From Pseudomonas quebecensis (lineage in GTDB: Bacteria > Pseudomonadota > Gammaproteobacteria > Pseudomonadales > Pseudomonadaceae): 64,000 bases of DNA. The stretch is taken from contig NZ_CP112866.1 of the NCBI RefSeq assembly GCF_026410085.1, positions 4,277,001-4,341,000 on the forward strand, given 5' to 3'. Shown here in pieces: positions 49,568-58,469 of the stretch (within the stretch, counting starts at the first letter, position 1; every line of letters starts with the position of its first letter). The notes below the pieces were generated by a model, which did no database searches, was not told the origin of the DNA, and saw nothing but the letters and a program-made list of their open reading frames with translations. A program made the position numbers and the translations under genes.

Positions 49568-49712
49568 GGGGCACCTGTGTGGATTGTCGGACAAGAACGA
49601 ACCCACAGAGCCTATGCCGCCCAAGCGTCACGGGACACTGGACACATGCGACAAAAAATAAGACGATCCAGCCGTCTGGTGACCACTTTCCCCTATAAGA
49701 ATAAATGAAATT

Positions 49713-50708
49713 ATGTCTAATCAAATCTCCACGCCGTTGCGGCGCGTCAGCATTCTGGCCATTGATCGGGTATTCGCGTCCACCCTCATGCAAGCCAAGG
49801 ATTTCTTTCACCTGGCCAGCCTGCGCTATGGCAAGCAGCAAGGCCTGGGTCTGACCCCGGCGTTCGAAACGCGTCTTGTCAGCCCCGATGCAAAATCGGT
49901 GTGCAGCTTCAGTGATGTGATCATGCCGGTGGATGGCGGCCTGGAAGACGCCGACATCATCGTTCTACCGGCCTTCTGGGATGACTTCGACGCCCTGTGC
50001 GCCCGCTACCCCCAAGTGTTGCCCTGGCTGCGCGAACAACACGCACGCGGTGCCGTGTTGTGCGGCGAAGCCACCGGGGTGTTCTGGCTCGCCGAAGCCG
50101 GCCTGCTCGATGGCAAGGAGGCGACCACCTACTGGCGCTTCTTCAACGCCTTCAGCGAACGCTTCCCCAAGGTCCAGCTCAATCAGGACAAACATCTCAC
50201 CGACGCCGACAACCTCTACTGCGCCGGCGGCACAACCTCGGCCTGCGATCTCTATATTTATCTGATCGAACGCTTCTGCGGCGCCAATATCGCCCAGGCC
50301 GTGGCACGCGACATTCTCTACGAAGTGCAGCGCAGCTATTCACCTGGCCGCATTGGCTTTGGCGGGCAGAAACTGCACCAGGATGTGATCATCCTGCAGA
50401 TCCAGCACTGGCTGGAAGAGCACTTCGCCGACAAATTCCGCTTCGAAGATGTCGCCCGGGAACACGGTATGAGCATCCGCAACTTCATGCGTCGCTTCCA
50501 GACCGCCACCGGGGACAAGCCGCTGCATTACCTGCAGCGTCTGCGCATCGAAACGGCCAAGGGCCTGCTCTCGGGCAGTCGCAAGAGCATCAAGACCATC
50601 AGCTATGAGGTGGGTTACGACGATGCGAGTTTCTTTGCGCGGTTGTTTCGCCAACACACCGAGCTATCGCCGAACCAATACCGCCAGCAATTCCAGCAGG
50701 CTGCGTAA
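49713..50708 (+). CDS. GlxA-type AraC-family regulator with DJ-1/PfpI domain
   Basis: 331 residues. The N-terminal DJ-1/PfpI amidotransferase-like domain spans about 10-190 (IIVLPAFWDDFDALC, GAVLCGEATGVFWLAEAGLL) and the C-terminal AraC double HTH about 225-325 (VAREHGMSIRNFMRRFQTATGDKPLHYLQRLRIE, then SYEVGYDDASFFARLFRQ). Some relatives govern quaternary amine or arginine catabolism, but the ligand here is unknown. It lies divergent from the acyl-CoA dehydrogenase with 145 bases between, so that gene is a likely target. Confidence 0.9.
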   Translation: MSNQISTPLRRVSILAIDRVFASTLMQAKDFFHLASLRYGKQQGLGLTPAFETRLVSPDAKSVCSFSDVIMPVDGGLEDADIIVLPAFWDDFDALCARYPQVLPWLREQHARGAVLCGEATGVFWLAEAGLLDGKEATTYWRFFNAFSERFPKVQLNQDKHLTDADNLYCAGGTTSACDLYIYLIERFCGANIAQAVARDILYEVQRSYSPGRIGFGGQKLHQDVIILQIQHWLEEHFADKFRFEDVAREHGMSIRNFMRRFQTATGDKPLHYLQRLRIETAKGLLSGSRKSIKTISYEVGYDDASFFARLFRQHTELSPNQYRQQFQQAA

Positions 50709-50711
50709 GCC

Positions 50712-50741
50712 AATGTGGGAGGGGCTTGCCCCCTCTCACAC
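50712..50741. repeat. Single REP palindrome between the regulator and zapE
   Basis: GTGGGAGGGG and CCCCCTCTCAC around a CTTG loop (50715-50739) fill the gap between two converging genes; the zapE stop lies directly beside it. It probably serves as a bidirectional 3' stem-loop. Confidence 0.8.
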
Positions 50742-51836
50742 TTAGGGTTTGTGCCCGCGCGAGAGGAACTCGTGGGACTGCATCTCCAGCAAACGGCTGA
50801 GGGTGCGCTGGAATTCGAAGTTCAAGCGACCGCCGGTGTAGAGGTCCTTGAGTTCCACTTCCGCCGAGATGATCAGCTTGACGTTGCGGTCGTAGAACTC
50901 GTCGACCATGTTGATAAACCGGCGCGCGATGTCGTCGGTGGTGACGCTCATCTGCTCCACGCCGCTGAGGATCACCGCGTGGAAGATCTTGCCCAGTTCG
51001 ATGTAGTCGTTCTGGCTGCGCGGGCCGTCGCAGAGTTGGCGGAACTCGAACCAGGCCACGTCATCGCAGGTGCGCAGGGCGATGATTTCGCGATTTTCGA
51101 TCACCAACTTATCGTTTTCCACCGCCTGGGTGCATTCCGGCGTCAGGGCACGGAAGCTCTTTCGCAAGCTTTCGTGAGCCGCTTCGTTCAGCGGAAAATG
51201 GTACAGCTCCGCCTGCTCGAGGTGACGCAGGCGATAGTCGACGCCGCTGTCCACATTGACGATTTCAGTGTGCTGCTTGATCAGCGCGATTGCCGGCAGG
51301 AAGCGCGCGCGCTGCAGACCATCCTTGTACAGACCGTCAGGCACGATGTTCGAGGTGGCGACCAGGGTCACGCCATTCTTGAACAGCTCTTCCATCAAGG
51401 TGCCAAGAATCATGGCATCGGTGATGTCGGAGACGAAGAACTCATCGAAACAGATCACCCGGGCTTCCTGGGCAAAGCGCTTGGCGATGATAGTCAGCGG
51501 GTTTTTCTCGCCCGGCAGCGTCTTCATCTCTTCGTGCACGCGTTTCATGAAGCGGTGGAAGTGGGTGCGGACTTTTTCCTTGAACGGCAGCGCTTCAAAG
51601 AAGGTGTCGACCAGATAAGTCTTGCCACGGCCCACGCCGCCCCAGAAATACAGGCCTTTGACCGGCGTATGGTCTTTCTTGCCGAACAGCTTGCTGAGCA
51701 TCCCGGGCTTGCTTTGCGAAGCTGCAAGCAGGTCCTCGTACAGGCGCTGCAAATGACGCACCGCATTTTCCTGAGCCGCGTCGTGGAAGAACTCAGGGCG
51801 TTTCAGATCAGCTTGATATCGTTCTAGGGGCGTCAT
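50742..51836 (-). CDS. zapE: ZapE, AFG1-like cell-division ATPase
   Basis: ATPase that binds FtsZ and is needed for division under stress or low oxygen in E. coli. I chose the ATG at 51836 (MTPLERYQADLKRP), giving 364 residues, the family length. Walker A is GGVGRGKTYLVD, Walker B is VICFDEFFVSDITDAM, and the sensor region reads LVATSNIVPDGLYKDGLQRARF. trpS lies upstream (79 bases). Confidence 0.94.
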   Translation of the reverse strand: MTPLERYQADLKRPEFFHDAAQENAVRHLQRLYEDLLAASQSKPGMLSKLFGKKDHTPVKGLYFWGGVGRGKTYLVDTFFEALPFKEKVRTHFHRFMKRVHEEMKTLPGEKNPLTIIAKRFAQEARVICFDEFFVSDITDAMILGTLMEELFKNGVTLVATSNIVPDGLYKDGLQRARFLPAIALIKQHTEIVNVDSGVDYRLRHLEQAELYHFPLNEAAHESLRKSFRALTPECTQAVENDKLVIENREIIALRTCDDVAWFEFRQLCDGPRSQNDYIELGKIFHAVILSGVEQMSVTTDDIARRFINMVDEFYDRNVKLIISAEVELKDLYTGGRLNFEFQRTLSRLLEMQSHEFLSRGHKP

Positions 51837-51915
51837 AATTTCGTTAGCAAGGCAACAAAAACGGGCCGTCACTGTAACGACGGCCCTGGATAATGGCAAT
51901 CAACCCTTGGTCGGG

Positions 51916-53271
51916 TTAATCCTCGAGGGGGGCCAACGCGATGCGCAGGGCCTCAATGGCCGCGTCAAGCGACGTAGGGTCGGCAAACTCGGCACTGTCG
52001 GCTACCGCGGCGCCGTCCAGCCATACGCTGAAGCGCAGGCCATCGGTGCGCACGTCAAGGGCGTCACCGCTTTGCAGTTGTTTGGTCACCGCACCTGCCG
52101 CCTTGCCGTCGGCAAAATGGCGCGACAACAGCAGTTGTTCGCCATCGGCGGCCAGCAGGCGGAAACGGAAACTGCCGTCATCTTCGCGAAAGCTCACGAA
52201 ACGCGCGGTCTTGGTGGTTTTCTTTTTGGCGCTGACCGGCGCCGCAGCCTGGTTCACGAACGAACGCAGGCCCACCGCCTCACGCAGCTCGGCAAGAAAC
52301 GGTGCCGCGACGGCGCGGGCTTTCTTCGCCCCGACCAGCAACAGATCTTCCATGTCCGACGGGCGCGACATCAGTTGGTGATAGCGCTCGCGGGCCTCGC
52401 CCAACTGGCCGTCCAGCAATTGGAACAGACGGTTCTTCGCCTCGCCCCAACCCAGGCCTTGCAGCAGTTCGTCACGGAACGCCTGCTCCTGGGCCTGCGT
52501 GGCAAAGGCCTGGTACAGGGTGAACAGGTGCGAATTGTCCGGATCCTTGGCTTCGCCCGGCGCGCGGGAGTCGGTGACGATGCGCGAGATCGCGTCCTTC
52601 ATATCCTTGGCGCTGGTGAACAACGGGATGGTGTTATCGTAGCTCTTGGACATCTTGCGGCCATCCAGGCCCGGCAAAGTGGCAACGCTTTCTTCGATCA
52701 ACGCCTCGGGCATCGTGAAGAATTCCTTACCGTTGCCAAACAGGTGGTTGAAACGCTGGCCGATGTCGCGGGCCATCTCCACATGTTGGATCTGGTCGCG
52801 GCCCACCGGCACCTTGTGCGCGTTGAACATCAGGATGTCCGCCGCCATCAGCACCGGGTAGCTGTACAGGCCCATGGTGATACCCGCATCCGGGTCCTCG
52901 CCGGTCTCCACGTTCTTATCCACCGAGGCCTTGTAGGCATGGGCGCGGTTGAGCAGGCCCTTGGCGGCGACGCAGGTCAGCAGCCAGGTCAGCTCGGGGA
53001 TTTCCGGGATGTCAGACTGGCGATAGAAGGTCACCCGGTTCACATCCAGGCCACCGGCCAGCCAGGTCGCGGCGATTTCCATGCGCGAGCGCTGGATGCG
53101 CTGCGGGTCATCGCATTTGATCAGGGCGTGGTAGTCGGCCAGGAAGTAAAAGGAATCGGCATTGGCGTCCTGGCTGGCAAGGATGGCCGGGCGAATCGCA
53201 CCGGCGTAGTTGCCCAGGTGCGGCGTGCCGGTGGTGGTGATGCCGGTGAGGATACGGGTACGAGTCGTCAT
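51916..53271 (-). CDS. trpS: Tryptophanyl-tRNA synthetase with C-terminal extension
   Basis: Charges tRNA-Trp. Class I signatures are TTTGTPHLGNYAGAI (HIGH-like) and GRKMSKSYDN (KMSKS). 451 residues against about 334 in E. coli. The extra part after about residue 345 is linked by an Ala/Lys-rich stretch (NQAAAPVSAKKKTTKTAR) and forms a small domain (FVSFREDDGSFRFRLLAADGEQLLLSRHF). This extension is also known in other Pseudomonas; its role is unclear. Confidence 0.95.
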   Translation of the reverse strand: MTTRTRILTGITTTGTPHLGNYAGAIRPAILASQDANADSFYFLADYHALIKCDDPQRIQRSRMEIAATWLAGGLDVNRVTFYRQSDIPEIPELTWLLTCVAAKGLLNRAHAYKASVDKNVETGEDPDAGITMGLYSYPVLMAADILMFNAHKVPVGRDQIQHVEMARDIGQRFNHLFGNGKEFFTMPEALIEESVATLPGLDGRKMSKSYDNTIPLFTSAKDMKDAISRIVTDSRAPGEAKDPDNSHLFTLYQAFATQAQEQAFRDELLQGLGWGEAKNRLFQLLDGQLGEARERYHQLMSRPSDMEDLLLVGAKKARAVAAPFLAELREAVGLRSFVNQAAAPVSAKKKTTKTARFVSFREDDGSFRFRLLAADGEQLLLSRHFADGKAAGAVTKQLQSGDALDVRTDGLRFSVWLDGAAVADSAEFADPTSLDAAIEALRIALAPLED

Positions 53272-53295
53272 GGGTAATCGCTTATCAGACTGCTA

Positions 53296-53925
53296 TCAAT
53301 TCGAGAGACGCGGCAGCACCAGATCTTTGAGATCGGTGAGCTTGCCGTGAAAAAAGTGCCCGCATTCTGCCACTTTCAGCAGCTCATGGGGGCGTTTCAA
53401 GGCGGCGGACCAGTCGTAGACCAACTGCGGGTCGACCACTTCGTCGGTTTCCGGTTGGATCAAGGTCAACGGGCAGTCCTGGGGCAGCACATCGTTATCG
53501 CTCAGGCGCATCACAGCAGCGGCGACCATGAACAGGTGCGCGAGTTTTTCGCCTTTGGCCTCCAGGCGCCCGCCCAGGCTCGCCGCCACGTAGCCGCCAA
53601 AGGAAAACCCGAGCAAGGTGATCGGCAGGCCAGGATGCTTTTCCCGCAGCCAGGTGACGGCCGCTTCGGCATCGTCCACTTCGCCGCTGCTCATGTCGTG
53701 GCTGCCGGCACTGGCGCCGACGCCGCGGTAATTGAAACGCAGCGTGATCAAACCGGCATCGCGCGCGGTGCGTTGCAGGGTCGACACGACTTTATTGAGC
53801 ATGGTCCCGCCCTGCACCGGGTTAGGGTGGCAGATCAGCGCGAGGCCACGTGGTTCGGGCTGATCCAGGTACAGGGCTTCCAATTGGCCTACCGGGCCAT
53901 CGATCAAAACGGGGGTTTCGCGCAT
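53296..53925 (-). CDS. Alpha/beta hydrolase (short, dienelactone hydrolase-like)
   Basis: 209 residues from the ATG at 53925 (MRETPVLIDGPVGQLE); an ATG at 53988 would add 21 residues with no family support, and neither has a strong Shine-Dalgarno sequence. The nucleophile elbow is GFSFGGYVAA, the catalytic Asp is probably in IQPETDEVVDP, and His is in ECGHFFHGKL. Related proteins are called hydrolases of the X-Pro dipeptidyl-peptidase or DUF-type family. The substrate is unknown. trpS follows 24 bases on, so they may share a transcript. Confidence 0.87.
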   Translation of the reverse strand: MRETPVLIDGPVGQLEALYLDQPEPRGLALICHPNPVQGGTMLNKVVSTLQRTARDAGLITLRFNYRGVGASAGSHDMSSGEVDDAEAAVTWLREKHPGLPITLLGFSFGGYVAASLGGRLEAKGEKLAHLFMVAAAVMRLSDNDVLPQDCPLTLIQPETDEVVDPQLVYDWSAALKRPHELLKVAECGHFFHGKLTDLKDLVLPRLSN

Positions 53926-54072
53926 GAGCAAGGAATGAACTCCGTGACCTCTCAATGGGTCGACTCGTCTAGCTAAAAATCTGTGCATGACATCATTGCG
54001 AGCTTAATCGCGGTATACAGCGCAGGTCCGAGCCGTTAACGTAAAGCAAAGCCGTTTATAGAGGAAGGACTC

Positions 54073-54510
54073 GTGGAACACTCGCTCTTAGTTTGGTTGT
54101 TGCCGACTCTTGCCCTGGTTGCCGGTGTCGCCATTGGATTCCTGGTTGCTCGCCTGCTGCCGAATGCCGCGCCTAACCGCACGCAGCGTCAGCTCGATGA
54201 CATCCAGGAACGTTTTGACAGTTATCAGAACGAGGTTGTTACCCACTTCAATAGCACCGCGACCCTGGTCAAGAAGCTCACCCAGAGCTACCAGGAAGTA
54301 CAGGATCATCTCGCCGATGGCGCTAACCGCCTGGCCCTCGACGACATCACTCGCCAGCGCCTGCTGGCCGCGCTGCACTCCGATGCACCGCAGACACCAC
54401 GGGAACGCCTGACCCCACCCCGGGAAAACCAGGAACCGCCACGGGACTACGCGCCGAAAACGGCGGATGCTCCAGGCATGCTGGATGAGCATTACGGTTT
54501 GAAGAAGTAA
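54073..54510 (+). CDS. YhcB/ZapG-family membrane protein (DUF1043)
   Basis: 145 residues from GTG at 54073, behind GAGGAAGGAC. One N-terminal membrane helix (about 4-26, LLVWLLPTLALVAGVAIGFLVARLL), then a coiled coil (TQRQLDDIQERFDSYQNEVVTHFNSTATLVKKL) and a Pro-rich disordered tail. E. coli YhcB links the division and elongation machineries and affects envelope synthesis. It is divergent from the hydrolase gene. Confidence 0.92.
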   Translation: MEHSLLVWLLPTLALVAGVAIGFLVARLLPNAAPNRTQRQLDDIQERFDSYQNEVVTHFNSTATLVKKLTQSYQEVQDHLADGANRLALDDITRQRLLAALHSDAPQTPRERLTPPRENQEPPRDYAPKTADAPGMLDEHYGLKK

Positions 54511-54529
54511 GTCATTTTCAAGCAATAGA

Positions 54530-54565
54530 AAAGCCCGGCTGATCGATGATCAACCGGGCTTTTTG
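54530..54565. terminator. Bidirectional Rho-independent terminator
   Basis: AAGCCCGG (54531-54538) and CCGGGCTT (54554-54561) with further pairing inside, flanked by A-run on the left and TTTT on the right. It ends both the YhcB gene (plus) and the ABC transporter gene (minus). Confidence 0.88.
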
Positions 54566-54584
54566 TTGGCCCCCACATTGGGTC

Positions 54585-56309
54585 TCAGGAGATGGATTGC
54601 TCTTGAAGCCACCCGCCTTCGATGCACACATGCCGACCATGAAAGCGTTTGAGGCTGCTGCGATGGCCGACGCTGACGATACTCAGCCCCGGCAACGCAT
54701 CGATCAGCGCCTGGTACAACGTCGCCTCATCTTCCTCATCCATTGCCGAGGTGGCTTCGTCCATGTACAGCCATTGCGGCGCGAACAGCAAGGCGCGGGC
54801 AAACGCCAGGCGCTGTTGTTCGCCCGGCGAGAGCACGCGTTGCCAGTGGTTGGCCTCATCCAGCTGCCCTACCAGATGCGGCAGGCGGCACGTTTCAAGG
54901 ACCTGTGCATAACGTTGCGCCGAGTAGACGCCGGCGTCCTGTGGATAACTCAACACCGCCTTCAGCGTGCCGATCGGCAGGTAAGGCTTCTGCGGCAGGA
55001 ACAGGTAACGCCTGGCCGGCAAACGAATGCTGCCGTGACCTGCGGGCCAGAGCTGCCCCATGGCACGCAGCAGGGTACTTTTGCCACTGCCGGAACGGCC
55101 ACTGAGCATGACGCGCTGACCCGGCTCAACGATCAGGTTGGCATCGGTGAGCAGGTGGCGACCATCCATAAGATTCATGCCCAGCCCCTGCACGACAAGA
55201 CGCTCGCCCTGCGCGCTCACATCAATGGCCGCCGGGCGTTGTTCGTTTTCCGTCATAGCCTGTTGAAAGCTCAATAGACGGTCGCTGGTGGCGCGCCAGC
55301 TGGCCAGGTCGGCGTACGCGCTGATAAACCAGCTGAAATTGCCCTGTACGTTGCCGAAGGCCGAGTTGATTTGCATCAGCTCACCCAACTCGATCTTGCC
55401 GGAAAAATAGCGCGGGGCAGCCACGATAAACGCAAAGACGGTAGCAATCTGTTCGTAGCCGGCGGTAAAGAACGTCAGGCGTTTGGACACCTTCATGATG
55501 TCCCAGTAGTTATGCCAGACCTTGCCGAACCGTGCGCTCAAGCGTTGGTTTTCGTTGGGCTCGCCGTTGTACAGGGCAATGCTTTCAGCATTCTCGCGCA
55601 CCCGCACCATGGAGAAACGCAGGTCCGCTTCGAAGCGCTGCTGCTGGTTGCTCAAGCCGATCAGACGACGACCGATCAGGTGGGTCAGCCAACTGCCGAC
55701 ACCGGCGTAGACCAACGCACACCAGAACATGTAGCCGGGGATGGTGATGCCGAAGACTTCGATGCTGCCCGACACGCCCCACAGAATGACCGAGAACGAC
55801 ACGAGGCTGACCACATTGCGCAGCAACCCAAGGCCAAGGCTCAGGGTGTTCTGGGTAAAACTATTGAGGTCTTCGGAAATCCGCTGGTCCGGGTTATCGG
55901 TATAACCCCCCTGCTCCAGCTGGTAGTAGTTTTTGTGGCCAAGCCAGCGGGCGAAGTGCTTTTCGGTCAGCCATGCACGCCAGCGAATCGTCAGCATCTG
56001 AGTGAGGTAAAGACGGTAGACCGCGCCGAGAATCGCCACGGCGGCGATCCCGCAGAAATACAGGATTTGTTGCCAGAAGGCCGCGGTGTCCTTGTTTTCC
56101 AGAGCGTTATAGAAGTCTTTGTACCAGTGGTTGAGCCACACGGAAATTGCCACGCTGAACAGCGACAGGCCAATCACCACTGCCAGCAACAACCAGGCCT
56201 TGCCCTTCTCTTCGCTGCGCCAATAAGGCGTGATCATCGCCCACGTTCGGCGAAAGAAATGCCCACGCAGCGCATCGTTGACCGCGGAATATTCAGCGTT
56301 CTGATTCAT
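54585..56309 (-). CDS. YddA/SbmA-type ABC transporter (membrane plus ATPase domain)
   Basis: 574 residues. The membrane half (about 30-330) belongs to the SbmA/BacA-like ABC membrane family (WRAWLTEKHFARWLGHKNYYQLEQGGYTDNPDQRISEDL). The ATPase half has Walker [13 protein letters not shown], signature LSPGEQQRLAFARALL, and Walker B WLYMDEATSAMDEED. Relatives import peptides or vitamin B12, or detoxify; the substrate here is unknown. It is downstream of roxSR by orientation but 100 bases from roxR's stop, so it is probably a separate unit. Confidence 0.9.
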   Translation of the reverse strand: MNQNAEYSAVNDALRGHFFRRTWAMITPYWRSEEKGKAWLLLAVVIGLSLFSVAISVWLNHWYKDFYNALENKDTAAFWQQILYFCGIAAVAILGAVYRLYLTQMLTIRWRAWLTEKHFARWLGHKNYYQLEQGGYTDNPDQRISEDLNSFTQNTLSLGLGLLRNVVSLVSFSVILWGVSGSIEVFGITIPGYMFWCALVYAGVGSWLTHLIGRRLIGLSNQQQRFEADLRFSMVRVRENAESIALYNGEPNENQRLSARFGKVWHNYWDIMKVSKRLTFFTAGYEQIATVFAFIVAAPRYFSGKIELGELMQINSAFGNVQGNFSWFISAYADLASWRATSDRLLSFQQAMTENEQRPAAIDVSAQGERLVVQGLGMNLMDGRHLLTDANLIVEPGQRVMLSGRSGSGKSTLLRAMGQLWPAGHGSIRLPARRYLFLPQKPYLPIGTLKAVLSYPQDAGVYSAQRYAQVLETCRLPHLVGQLDEANHWQRVLSPGEQQRLAFARALLFAPQWLYMDEATSAMDEEDEATLYQALIDALPGLSIVSVGHRSSLKRFHGRHVCIEGGWLQEQSIS

Positions 56310-56409
56310 CGTTCAGGCTCGGTAGGAAAGATATGACAGGCGTTCGAACCGATCTTAGGTGATCGGTTCGGGGCTCCGTGCGGCCTGAAGCGGGTTGTTC
56401 AGCTTAGGT

Positions 56410-56970
56410 TCAGCGTCGGACCGGCCGCTTCTGCAGCTTGCGTTGCAGGGTGCGACGGTGCATGCCCAGGGCACGGGCGGTGGCGGAGATATTGCCTTCG
56501 TGCTCGGTCAGCACGCGCTGGATGTGTTCCCACTGCAGGCGGTCCACCGACATCGGGTTTTCCGGCACCAGGGTATCGAGGTCGGCGTGCTCGGACAGCA
56601 ACGCGGCCAGCACGTCGTCGGCATCCGCCGGTTTGCACAGATAGTTGCAGGCGCCGCGCTTGATGGCTTCGACAGCGGTGGCAATGCTGGAGTAGCCGGT
56701 GAGGATCACCACGCGCATTTCCGGGTCCAGCTCCAGCAGCTTGGGCAGCAGCACCAGGCCGGAGTCACCGTCCATTTTCAGGTCGAGCGCGGCGTAGTCC
56801 GGCAGGTCGGCCTGGGCGATGGTCAGGCCCTCTTCGGCGGACCCGGCGGTGCTCACGCGAAATCCGCGACGACTCATGGCACGTGCCATCACGCGGGTAA
56901 ACGTAGCGTCGTCATCTACCAGCAGCAGGTGCGGCAGTTCTTCGCCTTCGACTTGGATCTCATCACTCAT
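56410..56970 (-). CDS. roxR: RoxR, RegA/PrrA-type response regulator
   Basis: Redox-responsive regulator that in pseudomonads controls terminal oxidases. 186 residues from the ATG at 56970 (MSDEIQVEGEELP). The receiver domain holds phospho-acceptor Asp63 in AALDLKMDGDSG and acidic pair DD at 19-20. The C-terminal Fis-type HTH is EHEGNISATARALGMHRRTLQRKL. Its start overlaps the end of roxS by 8 bases, so kinase and regulator are co-translated. Confidence 0.94.
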   Translation of the reverse strand: MSDEIQVEGEELPHLLLVDDDATFTRVMARAMSRRGFRVSTAGSAEEGLTIAQADLPDYAALDLKMDGDSGLVLLPKLLELDPEMRVVILTGYSSIATAVEAIKRGACNYLCKPADADDVLAALLSEHADLDTLVPENPMSVDRLQWEHIQRVLTEHEGNISATARALGMHRRTLQRKLQKRPVRR

Positions 56971-58225
56971 CGATATCTCCTCGTGCGACACGGGGCAGGC
57001 GCAGCTCGGTGAGCGTGCCACCTTCCTCATGACTATAGAGCTTCACTGAGCCGCCGGCGCGGGTCACGCTGGCCTTGCTCAAAAACAGGCCGAGGCCGAA
57101 GCCCTTGCCCTTGGTGGTAAAAAATGGTTTTCCGATCTGCTCGGCAATCGCCAGCGGCACGCCCGCGCCGTGGTCGCGAATGCTGATGGTGAGATCTTCG
57201 GTGTTCCAGTCCAACTGCACTTCAAGCCCTTCGGGGCAGGCGTCGGCGGCATTGTTCAACAGGTTGAGCAACGCCTGGGTCAGGTCCGGTGGCGGCGCCA
57301 TGCGCGGTACCGTGCCCTGCCCCAGCAGGTGGAAGCGATAGCTGGCCTCGGGGCGCATCAGGTGCCAGCGGTTCAGGGCTTCATCGAGCCACTGCGTCAC
57401 GTCCTGCATCTCCACGGCCAGGCGGCGATTGGCTTCGGCGGCGCGCACCAGTTGCTGCAGGGTCAGCTTGCACTGCTTGACCTGTTCCTGCAGCACGCTC
57501 AAATCGTCCTGCAGGGCCGGGTCGTGGTGGTCCTGGGTCATTTCCTTGAGCAGTACGCTCATGGTCGCCAGCGGCGTGCCCAATTCATGGGCCGCGCCGG
57601 CGGCCTGGGTGGCGACGGCGAGCAATTGTTGATCGCGCAAGCCCTCTTCACGGCGAATGGCGCGCAGTTCTTCCTGGCGACGCAATTCCTCGGCCATGCG
57701 CGCGGCAAAAAAGGTGATGACGGCGGCGGACAGCGCAAAGCTCAGCCACATCCCATAGATCTGCAGGTTTTCCCGGGCGATGGGGAAGGTCTGCAGCGGG
57801 TAGAACTGGGCCAGCAGCAGGGTATAAAGGGTCAGGGCGATCCCCGACAGCACCACGGAATAGCGCCATGGCAACGTCACTGCCGCGATCGTCAGGGGCA
57901 CCAGATAATAAGAAACGAAGGGGTTGGTAGAGCCACCCGAGAAATACAGCAACACACTGTGGATAAACAGGTCGCAGGCCAGTTGCAGGGCATATTCCAG
58001 CTCGGTCACCGGCCAGGTGGTGCGCAGCCGGATCGCGGTAAACACGCAGAGCACGGTGGAAAACCCAAGGGTCACGCCCAGTGGCAGCCAGGGCAGCGGC
58101 AGCAGGTCGAACCAATAGGCAAGCCCCACCGAACCGGCCTGGGCGGCCAGTACCAGAGTACGGATGAACGTCAGGCGCCAAAGGTTCTGGCGGGTGGCGG
58201 AAGTCAGTTTTACGGCGGCGAGCAT
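56963..58225 (-). CDS. roxS: RoxS, RegB/PrrB-type redox sensor histidine kinase
   Basis: 420 residues from the ATG at 58225 (MLAAVKLTSATRQN). Six membrane helices (about 20-175) contain the quinone-binding heptapeptide GGSTNPF (97-103) that is the RegB hallmark. The H-box is AAHELGTPLATMSV with His213. The catalytic ATPase has NNAADA, DHGAGVP and GFGLGLFLS. The open frame extends 72 codons upstream, but that part is not family-like and overlaps a repeat. Confidence 0.94.
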   Translation of the reverse strand: MLAAVKLTSATRQNLWRLTFIRTLVLAAQAGSVGLAYWFDLLPLPWLPLGVTLGFSTVLCVFTAIRLRTTWPVTELEYALQLACDLFIHSVLLYFSGGSTNPFVSYYLVPLTIAAVTLPWRYSVVLSGIALTLYTLLLAQFYPLQTFPIARENLQIYGMWLSFALSAAVITFFAARMAEELRRQEELRAIRREEGLRDQQLLAVATQAAGAAHELGTPLATMSVLLKEMTQDHHDPALQDDLSVLQEQVKQCKLTLQQLVRAAEANRRLAVEMQDVTQWLDEALNRWHLMRPEASYRFHLLGQGTVPRMAPPPDLTQALLNLLNNAADACPEGLEVQLDWNTEDLTISIRDHGAGVPLAIAEQIGKPFFTTKGKGFGLGLFLSKASVTRAGGSVKLYSHEEGGTLTELRLPRVARGDIDE

Positions 58226-58330
58226 GAGCTCTCCCGGTGAGCGCTGCAGGCGGATCGGCAGGAGTATAAACGAAGCGTCGCCTCGGGCATTGGGTGTGTG
58301 GCTCTTTGACGCACCGGGCGCCGTAGCTGC

Positions 58331-58387
58331 AAGCCGCGAGGTAAAAGCGGCAAGAACTCGCCTCGCCCTTCGCTTGCTTGCGGCTTT
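58331..58387. repeat. Imperfect hairpin upstream of roxS and the SIMPL gene
   Basis: AAGCCGC near 58331-58337 pairs with GCGGCTT at 58380-58386, and CGAG/CTCG pair inside. The sequence (GTAGCTGCAAGCCGC and so on) resembles a Pseudomonas intergenic repeat type distinct from the REP copies elsewhere in the window. It lies within a 244-base divergent gap. Confidence 0.45.
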
Positions 58388-58469
58388 AAACTTTTTCCAA
58401 TTCATAAACCCGAAGAACCCGTTACCACCGTCTACAGTCATACCGATACGACCCCCCTAAGGAGCTTCC

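Noticed and set aside
54585..58225. Possible single roxS-roxR-ABC transporter operon
   Set aside because: All are on the same strand, but about 100 bases lie between roxR and the transporter and the functions do not match; co-transcription is not supported by sequence alone.
58226..58441. 72-codon upstream extension of roxS
   Set aside because: The extra residues are basic and not membrane-like, cover an intergenic hairpin, and exceed the family length.
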